A stretch of 64,000 bases of DNA from Pseudomonas chlororaphis (GCF_000783395.1 NZ_JSFK01000005.1:171531-235530), one strand, 5' to 3'. Numbered from the stretch's first letter, positions 52,567 to 60,722 are shown. The notes: generated by a model not told the origin, from the sequence alone. Program-made: numbers and translations.

Positions 52567-53949
52567 ATGTCCGCCGAATTCGATTCGACCCGCAGTACCC
52601 GCGATTACCAAGCTTCTGACGCTGCTCACCACATCCACGCGTTCGTCGATCAAAAAGCCCTCAACGAGGAAGGCCCGCGGGTGATGGTCAGCGGCGATCG
52701 CTTGGCACTGTGGGACAACGACGGCAATCGTTACCTGGACGGCATGTCCGGCCTGTGGTGCACCAACCTTGGTTACGGGCGCAAGGATCTCGCCGCTGCC
52801 GCGACTGCGCAGCTGGAACAACTGCCCTACTACAACATGTTCTTCCACACCACTCACCCAGCGGTGATCGAGCTGTCCGAACTGCTCTTCAGCCTGCTGC
52901 CCAAGCACTACAGCCACGCGATCTACACCAACTCCGGCTCCGAAGCCAACGAAGTGCTGATCCGCACCGTGCGCAAGTTCTGGCAGGTGATGGGCAAACC
53001 CGAGAAGAAAATCATGATCGGCCGCTGGAACGGCTACCACGGCTCGACCCTGGCGGCGACGGCGTTGGGCGGGATGAAATTCATGCACGAAATGGGCGGC
53101 AGCATTCCCGATGTGGCGCATATCGATGAACCGTACTGGTTCGCCCACGAAGGCAACCTCAGCCCGGAAGAATTTGGCCTGCGCGCGGCGCGGCAACTGG
53201 AAGACAAGATTCTCGAACTGGGCGCCGACAAGGTCGCCGCGTTCGTCGCCGAACCGTTTCAGGGTGCGGGCGGGATGATCATTCCGCCGGCGACTTACTG
53301 GCCGGAGATCCAGCGCATCTGCCGTAAATATGACGTGCTGCTGTGTGCTGACGAGGTGATTGGCGGTTTCGGCCGCACCGGTGAATGGTTCGCGCATCAG
53401 ACGTTCGGTTTTGAGCCGGACACGCTGTCAATCGCCAAGGGCCTGACCTCCGGTTACATCCCCATGGGCGGCTTGATTCTGTCACGGCGCATGGCCGAGG
53501 CGCTGGTGGAAAAAGGCGGCGTGTTTGCCCATGGTCTGACTTATTCCGGTCACCCGGTGGCGGCGGCCGTGGCGATTGCCAACCTCAAGGCCTTGCGCGA
53601 TGAGGGCGTGGTGGCTCAGGTGAAAACCGACACCGGGCCTTATCTGCAGAACTGCCTGCGCGAAGTGTTTGGCAATCACCCGTTGGTGGGTGAAATTCAG
53701 GGGGTTGGCCTGGTGGCGGCGTTGCAGTTTGTTGAAGACAAGGCCAGCCGCAAGCGCTTTGCCAATGAAAACGACATCGCCTGGCGTTGCCGCACGATTG
53801 GCTTTGAAGAAGGGCTGATCATTCGATCGACACTGGGGCGGATGATTATGGCGCCGGCGCTGGTCGCCACGCGCACGGAGCTGGATGAGCTGATCGACAA
53901 AACGCGGATTGCGGTGGATCGGACGGCGCGGGAGTACGGGGTGCTGTGA
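52567..53949 (+). CDS. spuC: Polyamine:pyruvate aminotransferase (class III)
   Basis: A protein of 460 residues from ATG 52567, with GGAG upstream. The PLP-dependent class III fold shows T-N-S-G-S-E-A-N-E for cofactor phosphate, G-Y-H-G-S-T, A-D-E-V-I-G-G-F-G-R-T-G, and the Schiff-base lysine in S-I-A-K-G-L-T-S-G-Y. The SpuC/PatA-like N-terminus (H-H-I-H-A-F and M-S-G-L-W-C) favours putrescine, cadaverine or related amines as donors with pyruvate as acceptor. It complements the puuB-puuR-puuA route at 16.5-19.8 kb. Regulation is probably by the divergent TetR protein. Confidence 0.87.
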   Translation: MSAEFDSTRSTRDYQASDAAHHIHAFVDQKALNEEGPRVMVSGDRLALWDNDGNRYLDGMSGLWCTNLGYGRKDLAAAATAQLEQLPYYNMFFHTTHPAVIELSELLFSLLPKHYSHAIYTNSGSEANEVLIRTVRKFWQVMGKPEKKIMIGRWNGYHGSTLAATALGGMKFMHEMGGSIPDVAHIDEPYWFAHEGNLSPEEFGLRAARQLEDKILELGADKVAAFVAEPFQGAGGMIIPPATYWPEIQRICRKYDVLLCADEVIGGFGRTGEWFAHQTFGFEPDTLSIAKGLTSGYIPMGGLILSRRMAEALVEKGGVFAHGLTYSGHPVAAAVAIANLKALRDEGVVAQVKTDTGPYLQNCLREVFGNHPLVGEIQGVGLVAALQFVEDKASRKRFANENDIAWRCRTIGFEEGLIIRSTLGRMIMAPALVATRTELDELIDKTRIAVDRTAREYGVL

Positions 53950-53992
53950 TCGTCTGAGGACGTACCTGTCTTCTGGGAACGCAACAAGTCCC

Positions 53993-54081
53993 TGTGGGAG
54001 CTGGCTTGCCAGCGATGGCGATAGTTCAGACACTTCATTATCGAATGGGCTGGCCCCATCGCTGGCAAGCCAGCTCCCACA
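53993..54081. repeat. REP pair with 26-bp perfect arms
   Basis: TGTGGGAGCTGGCTTGCCAG plus CGATGG at 53993-54018 is repeated in perfect inverse at 54056-54081, with 37 bases between. This is the usual paired-REP layout of fluorescent pseudomonads and lies just after spuC. Confidence 0.88.
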
Positions 54082-54124
54082 TGGATCTACAGCGGACACG
54101 AATTCTGCATACCCCGCAGCCCCC

Positions 54125-54152
54125 TGTAGGAGTGAGCCTGCTCGCGATGGGG
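54125..54152. repeat. Single REP element
   Basis: TGTAGGAGTGAGCCTGCTCG followed by CGATGGGG is a variant REP with the GAGCCTGCTC core. It is a single copy, close to the preceding pair and upstream of the amidase gene. Confidence 0.75.
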
Positions 54153-54269
54153 CCATTGAGGTAGAAAATCGGTGGTAGATCGTTCCCGCCGATTACTCCG
54201 CGCGCTGCTTGGTGTTAAATAGGCGCCAGTCTTAACCTTGTCGCTTATAGCTGTGCAACGAGAACCGAT

Positions 54270-54323
54270 ATGAACACCCATTCCAAGAAAAGCACCCGAA
54301 TTCAAACAGCGGTGAGCGCATGA
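54270..54323 (+). CDS. Possible 17-codon coupled leader peptide of the amidase gene
   Basis: ATG 54270 opens a 17-residue frame (M-N-T-H-S-K-K-S-T-R-I-Q-T-A-V-S-A) whose stop overlaps the amidase start as ATGA. The amidase itself has only a weak ribosome site, so translational coupling through this small frame is plausible. No family is recognisable, and a chance ORF cannot be excluded. Confidence 0.35.
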   Translation: MNTHSKKSTRIQTAVSA

Positions 54324-56023
54324 TCGAAGTCACCGAAGTTTCCATTGCCCAACTGCGTGCCGCCCTTGAATCAGGCGAGACCACCGCAGTCGAACTGGTG
54401 CAGGCCTATCTGGCGCGTATCGATGCCTACGACGGCGCCGACACCGCGACGGCGCTGAATGCCGTGGTCGTGCGCAACCCTGAAGCGTTGAACGAAGCTC
54501 GGGCCTCCGATGCCCGCCGTGCCGCAGGCAAAACCCTCGGCCCGCTCGACGGCATTCCCTACACCGCCAAAGACAGCTATCTGGTCAAGGGCCTGACCGC
54601 TGCGTCCGGCAGCCCGGCTTTCGCTGATCTGGTCGCCTATCGTGATGCCTTCACCATCGAACGCCTGCGCGCGGCCGGGGCGATCTGCTTGGGCAAGACC
54701 AACATGCCGCCGATGGCCAACGGCGGCATGCAACGCGGCGTCTACGGTCGCGCTGAAAGTCCTTACAACGCCGATTACCTGACCGCGCCGTTTGCCTCTG
54801 GCTCGTCGAACGGTGCTGGCACCGCCACTGCTGCAAGTTTCGCTGCATTCGGTCTGGCTGAAGAAACCTGGTCAAGCGGGCGTGGCCCGGCGTCGAACAA
54901 CGGCTTGTGCGCCTACACCCCGTCGCGCGGGGTGATCTCGGTGCGTGGCAACTGGCCGTTGACGCCGACCATGGACGTCGTCGTGCCTTACGCACGGACC
55001 ATGGCCGACCTGCTCGAAGTCCTCGACATCGTCGTCGCCGAAGACCCGAACACCCGTGGCGACCTCTGGCGCCTGCAACCGTGGGTGCCGATCCCGAGCG
55101 TCAGCGAAGTGCGCCCCGCCGCCTACGCCGATCTGGCCGCCGACGCCAAAGCCCTCGCCGGCAAGCGTTTCGCCGTACCGCGCATGTTTATCAATGCCGA
55201 CCCTGAAGCCGGCACCAGCGAAGCTCCGGGCATCGGTGGCCCGACCGGCCAGCGCATCAACACCCGCGCTTCCGTGATCGACTTGTGGAAGCAGGCCCGT
55301 CAGGCCCTCGAAGCGGCCGGTGCCGAAGTCATCGAAACCGACTTCCCGCTGGTCTCCAACTGCGAAGGCGATCGTCCCGGCGCGCCGACTGTATTCACCC
55401 GTGGTCTGGTCTCCAAGGAGTTCCTTCACCATGAGTTGTGGGACCTGACCGCATGGGCGTTCGACGACTTCCTGCAAGCCAACGGCGACCCGAAACTCAA
55501 TCGTCTGGTCGACGTCGACGGGCCGAAAATCTTCCCCCACGAACCGGGCACGCTGCCTAACCGTGAGGGCGATCTGGTCGCCGGCATGGATGAATACGTG
55601 CGCATGGCCGAGCGTGGCATCACGCCGTGGAATGAAATCAGCACCGTGCCCGACGGCTTGCGTGGCCTCGAACAGACCCGACGCATCGATCTCGAAGACT
55701 GGATGGACAAACTGGGCCTCGACGCCGTGCTGTTCCCGACCGTCGCTGACGTCGGCCCGGCGGACGCCGATGTCAATCCTGAGTCGGCCGACATCGCCTG
55801 GAGCAACGGCATCTGGGTGGCCAACGGCAACCTCGCGATCCGCCACCTCGGCGTACCGACCGTCACCGTGCCGATGGGCGTGATGGCCGATATTGGCATG
55901 CCGGTCGGCCTGACCTTCGCTGGCCGCGCCTACGACGACTCGAACCTGCTGCGCCTGGCTGCCGCGTTCGAATCGACCGGCAGCAAACGCCAGATCCCGC
56001 CACGCACGCCGCCATTGTCTTAA
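54320..56023 (+). CDS. Amidase-signature family hydrolase
   Basis: A protein of 567 residues, cytoplasmic, without a signal peptide. The amidase-signature triad is readable: Lys84 in Y-T-A-K-D-S, the cis-serine in A-S-G-S-S-N-G-A (Ser162/163), and the nucleophile at Ser186 in W-S-S-G-R-G-P-A. The usual G-S-S-G-G is altered to G-S-S-N-G and the usual G-G-S-I-R to S-S-G-R, so this is a divergent branch. These enzymes hydrolyse carboxylic amides; the substrate is unknown. It starts within the stop codon of a 17-codon frame and is followed by REP elements. Confidence 0.85.
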   Translation: MIEVTEVSIAQLRAALESGETTAVELVQAYLARIDAYDGADTATALNAVVVRNPEALNEARASDARRAAGKTLGPLDGIPYTAKDSYLVKGLTAASGSPAFADLVAYRDAFTIERLRAAGAICLGKTNMPPMANGGMQRGVYGRAESPYNADYLTAPFASGSSNGAGTATAASFAAFGLAEETWSSGRGPASNNGLCAYTPSRGVISVRGNWPLTPTMDVVVPYARTMADLLEVLDIVVAEDPNTRGDLWRLQPWVPIPSVSEVRPAAYADLAADAKALAGKRFAVPRMFINADPEAGTSEAPGIGGPTGQRINTRASVIDLWKQARQALEAAGAEVIETDFPLVSNCEGDRPGAPTVFTRGLVSKEFLHHELWDLTAWAFDDFLQANGDPKLNRLVDVDGPKIFPHEPGTLPNREGDLVAGMDEYVRMAERGITPWNEISTVPDGLRGLEQTRRIDLEDWMDKLGLDAVLFPTVADVGPADADVNPESADIAWSNGIWVANGNLAIRHLGVPTVTVPMGVMADIGMPVGLTFAGRAYDDSNLLRLAAAFESTGSKRQIPPRTPPLS

Positions 56024-56033
56024 CGCGATCAAA

Positions 56034-56126
56034 ACTGTAAGAGTGAGCCTGCTCGCGATGGCGGTGTGTCAGCCTGAATAAACTTGACTGACACGCCGCC
56101 ATCGCTGGCAAGCCAGCTCCCACAGG
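56034..56126. repeat. Mixed REP pair
   Basis: A GAGTGAGCCTGCTCGCGATG unit near 56041-56060 faces an inverse CGCTGGCAAGCCAGCTCCCA unit near 56103-56124. The two arms belong to different REP variants, so the pair is only partly complementary. Confidence 0.75.
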
Positions 56127-56212
56127 TTTCAGCTCCAGTCCCAAAATCCTCATTCAACTCGCTCCCACAGTTTTTTGTGTGATGCCAAGATCGGTGGGGA
56201 CACCATAGGCCC

Positions 56213-56240
56213 CCTGTGGGAGCTGGCTTGCCAGCGATGG
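56213..56240. repeat. Single REP element
   Basis: CTGTGGGAGCTGGCTTGCCA followed by GCGATGG is identical in core to the elements after spuC. With the previous pair it fills most of the 337-base gap between the amidase and OprD genes, where nothing else is seen. Confidence 0.8.
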
Positions 56241-56360
56241 CGTCAGCGCATTCCCAACCTCATGACCTGACAGCCACAATAATTCAGCACATCCGCTCAA
56301 TCCCCTGCCCTGCAAACACTCGATCATCCCGGCCACCTCAATTGCCGCTGGCCACCGACC

Positions 56361-57656
56361 ATGATCGACCGCGCCCCTTCGCGCCTCACCCTGCTCGCGC
56401 TGCTCTGCGGTCTGACCACCACCGCCCACGCCAGCGGTTTTTTCGACGATGCCAAAAGCGAAGTGCTCAGCCGCAACTTCTACCTGAGCAACGACTATCG
56501 CTCGCCCTCACCGTCAGGGAAAAACTACAAACAGGAATGGGCTCAGGGCTTTATCGGCACTTTCTCATCCGGTTTCACAGCCGGCACGGTCGGCTTCGGC
56601 ATCGATGCCCACGCCTTCGCCGGACTGAAACTGGACGGCGGCAAGGGCCATTCCGGCACCGGTTTGCTGCCAGTCGACAGCGATGGCCGCAGCGAAAATG
56701 ACTACTCCAGCGCGGGCGGCGCGCTCAAGCTGAAAGCCTCGCGCACCACCCTCGCCTTCGGTGAAATGACCGTCGAAACCCCGGTGTTCGACACCTCCGA
56801 CAAACGCTTGCAACCGGAGTACGCCACAGGTTTTCTGCTTAACAGCGCCGAGTTCGACCACATCAACCTGGTGGCCGGGTATTTCACCGCGTTCAAGAAC
56901 CAGGACAGTTCCTCCGGCAGAGGCGATTTCTACGGCTACGGCGCCAATACCGAGGCCGGCGCGATCAGTTTTCTCGGTGCCGACCTGTTCACCGATAGCC
57001 CCGTCGGCGGCGCGCTGTACGCCTCAGAGCTCAGCGACACCTGGCGCCAGTACTACGGCAACCTGCACTTCAAACAGTCCGGCGTGCTGCTCGACGCCAA
57101 CCTCTACCACACCCGCGACACCGGCCGAGCGCTGGCCGGCGCCATTGACAACACCGCGTTCAGCCTCTCCGGCAAATACACCTTCGGCTCCCACGCAGTG
57201 ATGCTCGGCTGGCAACGGATCAATGGCGACACGCCGTTCGATTTCGTTGGCGGCGACTCGATCTACCTCGCCAACTCGATCAAATACGCCGACTTCAACG
57301 GCGCCAACGAACGCTCATGGCAGGCGCGCTACGACCTCGACCTCGGCGCCTTCGGCATCCCCGGCCTGAGCTTCATGACCCGCTACGTCTCCGGTAGCCA
57401 CATCGACGGTACCCATGCGCCCAAGGGCGGCGCCTACAACCCGTTCGATCCTGACAGTGGCAGTTACCAGCCGCAGCAAGGTGATGGCGGCAAGCATTGG
57501 GAGCGGGATATTGATCTGAAGTATGTCGTCCAGTCGGGTGCGGCGAAGGATTTGTCGGTGCAGGTGTCGCATGTATCGCACCGGGCCAATGAGGCGCAGG
57601 CTGGCGATGACATTGATCGGATCTATGTGGTGATCCAGTACCCGTTGGGTTTCTGA
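56361..57656 (+). CDS. OprD-family outer-membrane porin
   Basis: A protein of 431 residues from ATG 56361; no Shine-Dalgarno is visible, but it is the only start before the signal peptide (cleavage near A-H-A-S). The mature part follows OprD: G-F-F-D-D-A-K at the N-terminus, L-S-R-N-F-Y, the strand E-W-A-Q-G-F-I-G-T-F-S-S-G-F-T, L-Q-P-E-Y-A-T-G-F-L, and a last strand Y-V-V-I-Q-Y-P-L-G-F. It forms a specific channel for amino acids, peptides or small acids. The neighbouring amidase might act on what it admits (inference). REP pairs flank it on both sides. Confidence 0.92.
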   Translation: MIDRAPSRLTLLALLCGLTTTAHASGFFDDAKSEVLSRNFYLSNDYRSPSPSGKNYKQEWAQGFIGTFSSGFTAGTVGFGIDAHAFAGLKLDGGKGHSGTGLLPVDSDGRSENDYSSAGGALKLKASRTTLAFGEMTVETPVFDTSDKRLQPEYATGFLLNSAEFDHINLVAGYFTAFKNQDSSSGRGDFYGYGANTEAGAISFLGADLFTDSPVGGALYASELSDTWRQYYGNLHFKQSGVLLDANLYHTRDTGRALAGAIDNTAFSLSGKYTFGSHAVMLGWQRINGDTPFDFVGGDSIYLANSIKYADFNGANERSWQARYDLDLGAFGIPGLSFMTRYVSGSHIDGTHAPKGGAYNPFDPDSGSYQPQQGDGGKHWERDIDLKYVVQSGAAKDLSVQVSHVSHRANEAQAGDDIDRIYVVIQYPLGF

Positions 57657-57690
57657 CGCAACACGATCAACCCGCCCGCGATCATTCAAC

Positions 57691-57779
57691 TGTGGGAGCG
57701 AGCTTGCTCGCGAATGCAATAGGTCAGTCACATTGACTCTGCCTGACACTGCGCCTTCGCGAGCAAGCTCGCTCCCACA
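57691..57779. repeat. REP pair with 24-bp perfect arms
   Basis: TGTGGGAGCGAGCTTGCTCG plus CGAA at 57691-57714 faces its perfect inverse at 57756-57779. It lies 34 bases after the OprD gene and probably doubles as a transcription end. The remaining 190 bases to the lipoprotein genes show nothing clear. Confidence 0.88.
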
Positions 57780-57975
57780 GGATCCTGTGTCGGCCAAAAG
57801 CCCTGTGTTTGATCTTTGAAATCAAAATCAAAAGATTACAGCGCGCCGCAGCGCCTACAGCCGCTAGCCAAATGCCATCACCTCCCTTATTCTGCGCACC
57901 CGCCGAAAACGCCAAGCCAGGAAGGCATCGATTGACCTTCCTGTTTGCCGTCAATCAACACACGCAGATTCAGGG

Positions 57976-58635
57976 ATGTCCATGTTCCAGTTATTCAAAC
58001 TAGGCGCCGCGGTTGTGCTCGCCACGACGCTCAGCGGTTGCATTACCGAAAGCGCTTCGTGGGTCAGCGAACCCCTGCAACCGAAAGCCAACGAGCCGGT
58101 CAGCTACCTCGTCGGCTCGATCGGGCCGCAGTCAGTCAAATTCCCTGCCGCCGATAATCAGCGCATCTTCTTCCGCAAGCGCGGTTCTGAATACGGCGCC
58201 GCCGGTATCTGGAAACTGGCCGGTGCCTACTCGACGCCTCAGGACATTCAGGACGGCGTCGGCGCGGCGAGCGTATTCGTACTGCCGCTGAAGCCGGGCG
58301 ATTACGAGTTCTATGACTTCCAGTTCTTTTCCGCACGCTACCAGCCGGGGCTTGGCACTGTTTTCACCTCGGCCGAGGCGCGAGAAAAATTCAACCTGCC
58401 GATGCGCCTTGAGCCCGGCAAGGCTTATTACATCGGTGAATTCCGCTCGTTCTGCCTGACCGCCGGGTTCTGCGCGTTTCGCTGGAGCGACCAGAACGCT
58501 CGCGATGCAGTGGTCGCTCAGCGCATGACCCCGGGGTTGCCAACGCTGCAACCGCTGAAACTCGATCTGAAACGCGCCGAACCCTACATCTTTACCGGCC
58601 CCACTCCGGGTGTGGCCGTGGACGTCAAACCATGA
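57976..58635 (+). CDS. DUF2846-like lipoprotein
   Basis: A protein of 219 residues; ATG 57976 or, two codons later, ATG 57982. The lipoprotein signal ends T-L-S-G-C (Cys22). The mature part has a beta-rich pattern (Y-L-V-G-S-I-G-P, V-F-V-L-P-L-K-P-G-D-Y-E-F-Y-D-F, L-E-P-G-K-A-Y-Y-I-G-E-F) typical of DUF2846-like envelope lipoproteins with two further cysteines (F-C-L-T-A-G-F-C). Function unknown. It is the first of three lipoprotein genes each overlapping the next by ATGA. Confidence 0.72.
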   Translation: MSMFQLFKLGAAVVLATTLSGCITESASWVSEPLQPKANEPVSYLVGSIGPQSVKFPAADNQRIFFRKRGSEYGAAGIWKLAGAYSTPQDIQDGVGAASVFVLPLKPGDYEFYDFQFFSARYQPGLGTVFTSAEAREKFNLPMRLEPGKAYYIGEFRSFCLTAGFCAFRWSDQNARDAVVAQRMTPGLPTLQPLKLDLKRAEPYIFTGPTPGVAVDVKP

Positions 58636-59153
58636 AAAAAATCATCGCCCTCAGCACCGCCGCGCTGTTAACCGGCTGCACGGCCACCAACACCTTGCCT
58701 GAGCGCACCCTCGCCGACGGTCAGGATTATCTGGCGCCGATTCACGTCATGGTCGATGACCCGATGAACTCGTCGACCCTGCGCAACCATCTGCGCCAGA
58801 CCGGGGTATTCCGCGAAATCCAGACCGGCACCGCTAAAGCTGACGAGTACAGCGTCCAGGTCAAACTGAACATGCAACCTGAGTTCCCGCCGTTTCCGCT
58901 GGTGATGCTCAGCTGCCTGACCCTGTTCACACTGCCGTTATCCAAGGAATACAACACCGAGGCGCAGTTTTCCGTGTATCAGGGCGACAAGCGCCTGAAG
59001 CAATACAGCTATCGCAACACCACGCAGAAATACACCTGGCTGCTGGATCAGGGTGGCGAACTGGAAGGCCAGAACCTGAGTCGCATCGCCCGCGCGTTTG
59101 CCCAGGACGTCCAGCGTGATCGCCTGATCCCCGCCGCCGGGGCTGCGCAATGA
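58632..59153 (+). CDS. Envelope lipoprotein, paralogue of next gene
   Basis: A protein of 173 residues. The lipobox ends L-L-T-G-C (Cys16). The body has C-L-T-L-F-T-L-P-L-S-K-E-Y, a strand with F-S-V-Y-Q-G-D-K-R-L-K-Q-Y-S-Y, then W-L-L-D. The same order occurs in the next gene, so the two are probably old duplicates. No known family is assigned. ATGA overlaps at both ends show tight co-translation in the three-gene unit. Confidence 0.75.
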   Translation: MKKIIALSTAALLTGCTATNTLPERTLADGQDYLAPIHVMVDDPMNSSTLRNHLRQTGVFREIQTGTAKADEYSVQVKLNMQPEFPPFPLVMLSCLTLFTLPLSKEYNTEAQFSVYQGDKRLKQYSYRNTTQKYTWLLDQGGELEGQNLSRIARAFAQDVQRDRLIPAAGAAQ

Positions 59154-59671
59154 ACCTCAACTTCATCAAACCCGCCACCCTTCTCTTCGCCCTGCTGACG
59201 CTGGGCGGTTGCGCCAACACCCTGCAACCGCTCGACTACAAGGCCAGCCAGGCCTACGTCCCGGTGACACTCGGGCTCGGACCGGCCTATAGCCGAATCG
59301 ATGAACAGCATCAACGCGAAACCATCAGTGCCCTGAAAAACACCGGCGCCTTTTCCATGCTCGACGGTGGCTACAGCCGCAACGGCTACAGCCTGCTGAT
59401 CACCGAACCGCACGACGGCAAGGTCAACTGGCTGGCATTGATGAACGTCTTCACCCTGTTCACCTTTCCGATGCCTTACCACTACCAGGACAACCTGCGC
59501 GGCTCGGTCTTCAAGGACGGCGAACTGCTCAAGACCTACAACTATTCACGCGAAGGCTGGAGCGTCATCACCTGGTACGTGCCGATTCCAGCGTTTGAAA
59601 ACAAGCGGCAGATGCTCGATCAGTTGCTGGTGGAAATAGACAAGGACAAGGTGATTCCGTATCAGCCGTGA
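59150..59671 (+). CDS. Envelope lipoprotein, paralogue of preceding gene
   Basis: A protein of 173 residues with a lipobox L-T-L-G-G-C (Cys21). It shares with the previous protein the length, the F-T-L-F-T-F-P-M-P-Y-H-Y segment, S-V-F-K-D-G-E-L-L-K-T-Y-N-Y, a following Trp, and a terminal D-K-V-I-P. The hydrophobic segment may be a membrane helix or a buried strand. Function unknown. It is the last of the three overlapping lipoprotein genes. Confidence 0.75.
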   Translation: MNLNFIKPATLLFALLTLGGCANTLQPLDYKASQAYVPVTLGLGPAYSRIDEQHQRETISALKNTGAFSMLDGGYSRNGYSLLITEPHDGKVNWLALMNVFTLFTFPMPYHYQDNLRGSVFKDGELLKTYNYSREGWSVITWYVPIPAFENKRQMLDQLLVEIDKDKVIPYQP

Positions 59672-59711
59672 AAGGATGAATGCGGACTTAACTGGAACAA
59701 CGCAAATCCCC

Positions 59712-59800
59712 TGTGGGAGCGAGCCTGCTCGCGAAGGCGATTCAACAGCCGACATCTCAGGGGCTGATCCAGCACTTTCGCGAGCAGGCTCGCTCCCACA
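59712..59800. repeat. REP pair with 24-bp perfect arms
   Basis: TGTGGGAGCGAGCCTGCTCG plus CGAA at 59712-59735 faces its perfect inverse at 59777-59800. It marks the end of the lipoprotein operon. Confidence 0.88.
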
Positions 59801-59852
59801 GCGTTATCAGGGAGATCACGCTTTCCGTTCAGAACTTCGCCCGACTTTTTGC

Positions 59853-60182
59853 CTTTTAAACTTGAGTGTTTAAAAGACACCTCCAGACACGCCTTCAAGG
59901 CTACACATCCTTGCGCCATTGCCTACAGCTACGCCAGAATCCGCCGGCTTGTGCGCCTTGGGGTCGGGTTCTATTGTGGTGCCGTCGCTGACGAATCAGC
60001 GATCGGGTCTCGCAGCCCGTCGATCTCTGGACGCACAACACCCGCTTTTTTATGGCGGCTGTACGTGGGAGACCTTAGGGTCTGCCGGTTCTAGAGTCCC
60101 GGTCTGCGACCCGCGTATAGCTGCCACCCTCATTCGTCTCGCAGCGAACGTTGGCAGCTTCAATGACTCTAGGAGCTTCACC
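59853..60182 (+). ncRNA. Long structured leader of the DUF6124 gene
   Basis: About 330 bases without a supportable gene. It opens with a dyad CTTTTAAAC (59853-59861)/GTTTAAAAG (59868-59876), then a short GCCT/AGGC hairpin. Further paired segments follow, including GGGTC/GACCC near 60078-60112. Just before the ribosome site is AGCTGCCA (60119-60126)/TGGCAGCT (60152-60159) with an inner TTCG/CGAA stem. The last hairpin ends 12 bases before AGGAG and could govern initiation. A second copy of the leader start lies at 63936. Whether it is a riboregulator or a promoter element is open. Confidence 0.55.
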
Positions 60183-60542
60183 ATGATCAAACCAACCCCC
60201 AACCCACCCGAAATCGACCTCGCCTCCCCCTACGAATCCCTCGATTCAAAAAAGCTCAACGACGCCGCCGAGCGCGCGCTCGATCATTACCTCTGCCCAC
60301 CCGGCTCCACGCCACCCCCACGTAAAACCCGCCGGATGTACGCCGTGACCGCTGACTTCAAAAACGAGGAACTGCTGGCCGATGCCAGCGAAACACTCGC
60401 CTCAGCCAGAACCATCGCCCATGACTTTGCCCACCTCATTCCCGCGTCGCAGCGCAGGACGCTGTTGGGGATCGCGCAGTTGATCATGCTCGGCGAACTG
60501 GCGGTGAATCGGGTGATGGATAATCTGGAGTTGCCGCAATAA
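60183..60542 (+). CDS. DUF6124 family protein
   Basis: A protein of 119 residues from ATG 60183 with AGGAG at seven bases. A longer open frame to 59919 runs through the leader and is rejected. The protein begins with a proline-rich stretch, has A-A-x-R-A-L-D-H-Y-L and then helices with L-A-D-A-S-E-T-L-A-S-A and L-L-G-I-A-Q-L-I-M-L-G-E-L-A. This matches a Pseudomonas-restricted family (DUF6124, related to DUF3077) of unknown function, usually present in several copies. A strong terminator follows. Confidence 0.78.
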   Translation: MIKPTPNPPEIDLASPYESLDSKKLNDAAERALDHYLCPPGSTPPPRKTRRMYAVTADFKNEELLADASETLASARTIAHDFAHLIPASQRRTLLGIAQLIMLGELAVNRVMDNLELPQ

Positions 60543-60564
60543 AGCGCCGCCACTGATGCCCTCC

Positions 60565-60588
60565 TGTGGTAGTGAGCTTGCTCACGAA
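60565..60588. repeat. Degenerate single REP
   Basis: TGTGGTAGTGAGCTTGCTCA plus CGAA is a REP core with several changes, lying between the DUF6124 gene and its terminator. Confidence 0.6.
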
Positions 60589-60630
60589 GACGGACTTACA
60601 GGCAACACAGCTTTTCAGGCAAAAAAAAAC

Positions 60631-60664
60631 GCCGTTCCGAATCAACCGGAACGGCAGTTTTTTC
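60631..60664. terminator. Intrinsic terminator after DUF6124 gene
   Basis: GCCGTTCC (60631-60638) and GGAACGGC (60648-60655) form an 8-bp stem with a 9-base loop, preceded by nine A and followed by a 7-base T-run. It is strong in the forward direction and usable in reverse. Confidence 0.9.
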
Positions 60665-60698
60665 ATACAGCAAACGACCACTCGTCGTTAAACCACAG

Positions 60699-60722
60699 CA
60701 CCTGTCAGATCTGACAGGTGCG
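60699..60722. promoter_or_regulatory. 24-bp perfect palindrome before the Ig-repeat gene
   Basis: GCACCTGTCAGA and TCTGACAGGTGC are joined without a spacer, giving 12 bases on each side in exact inverse. It sits 60 bases before the start codon, in the promoter region, with no T-run. It is a strong candidate operator or DNA-end signal. Confidence 0.7.

Noticed and set aside
59919..60542. A 207-residue version of the DUF6124 protein
   Set aside because: The extra 88 residues are translated from the structured leader, lack a ribosome site and do not look like protein. ATG 60183 has a good ribosome site.
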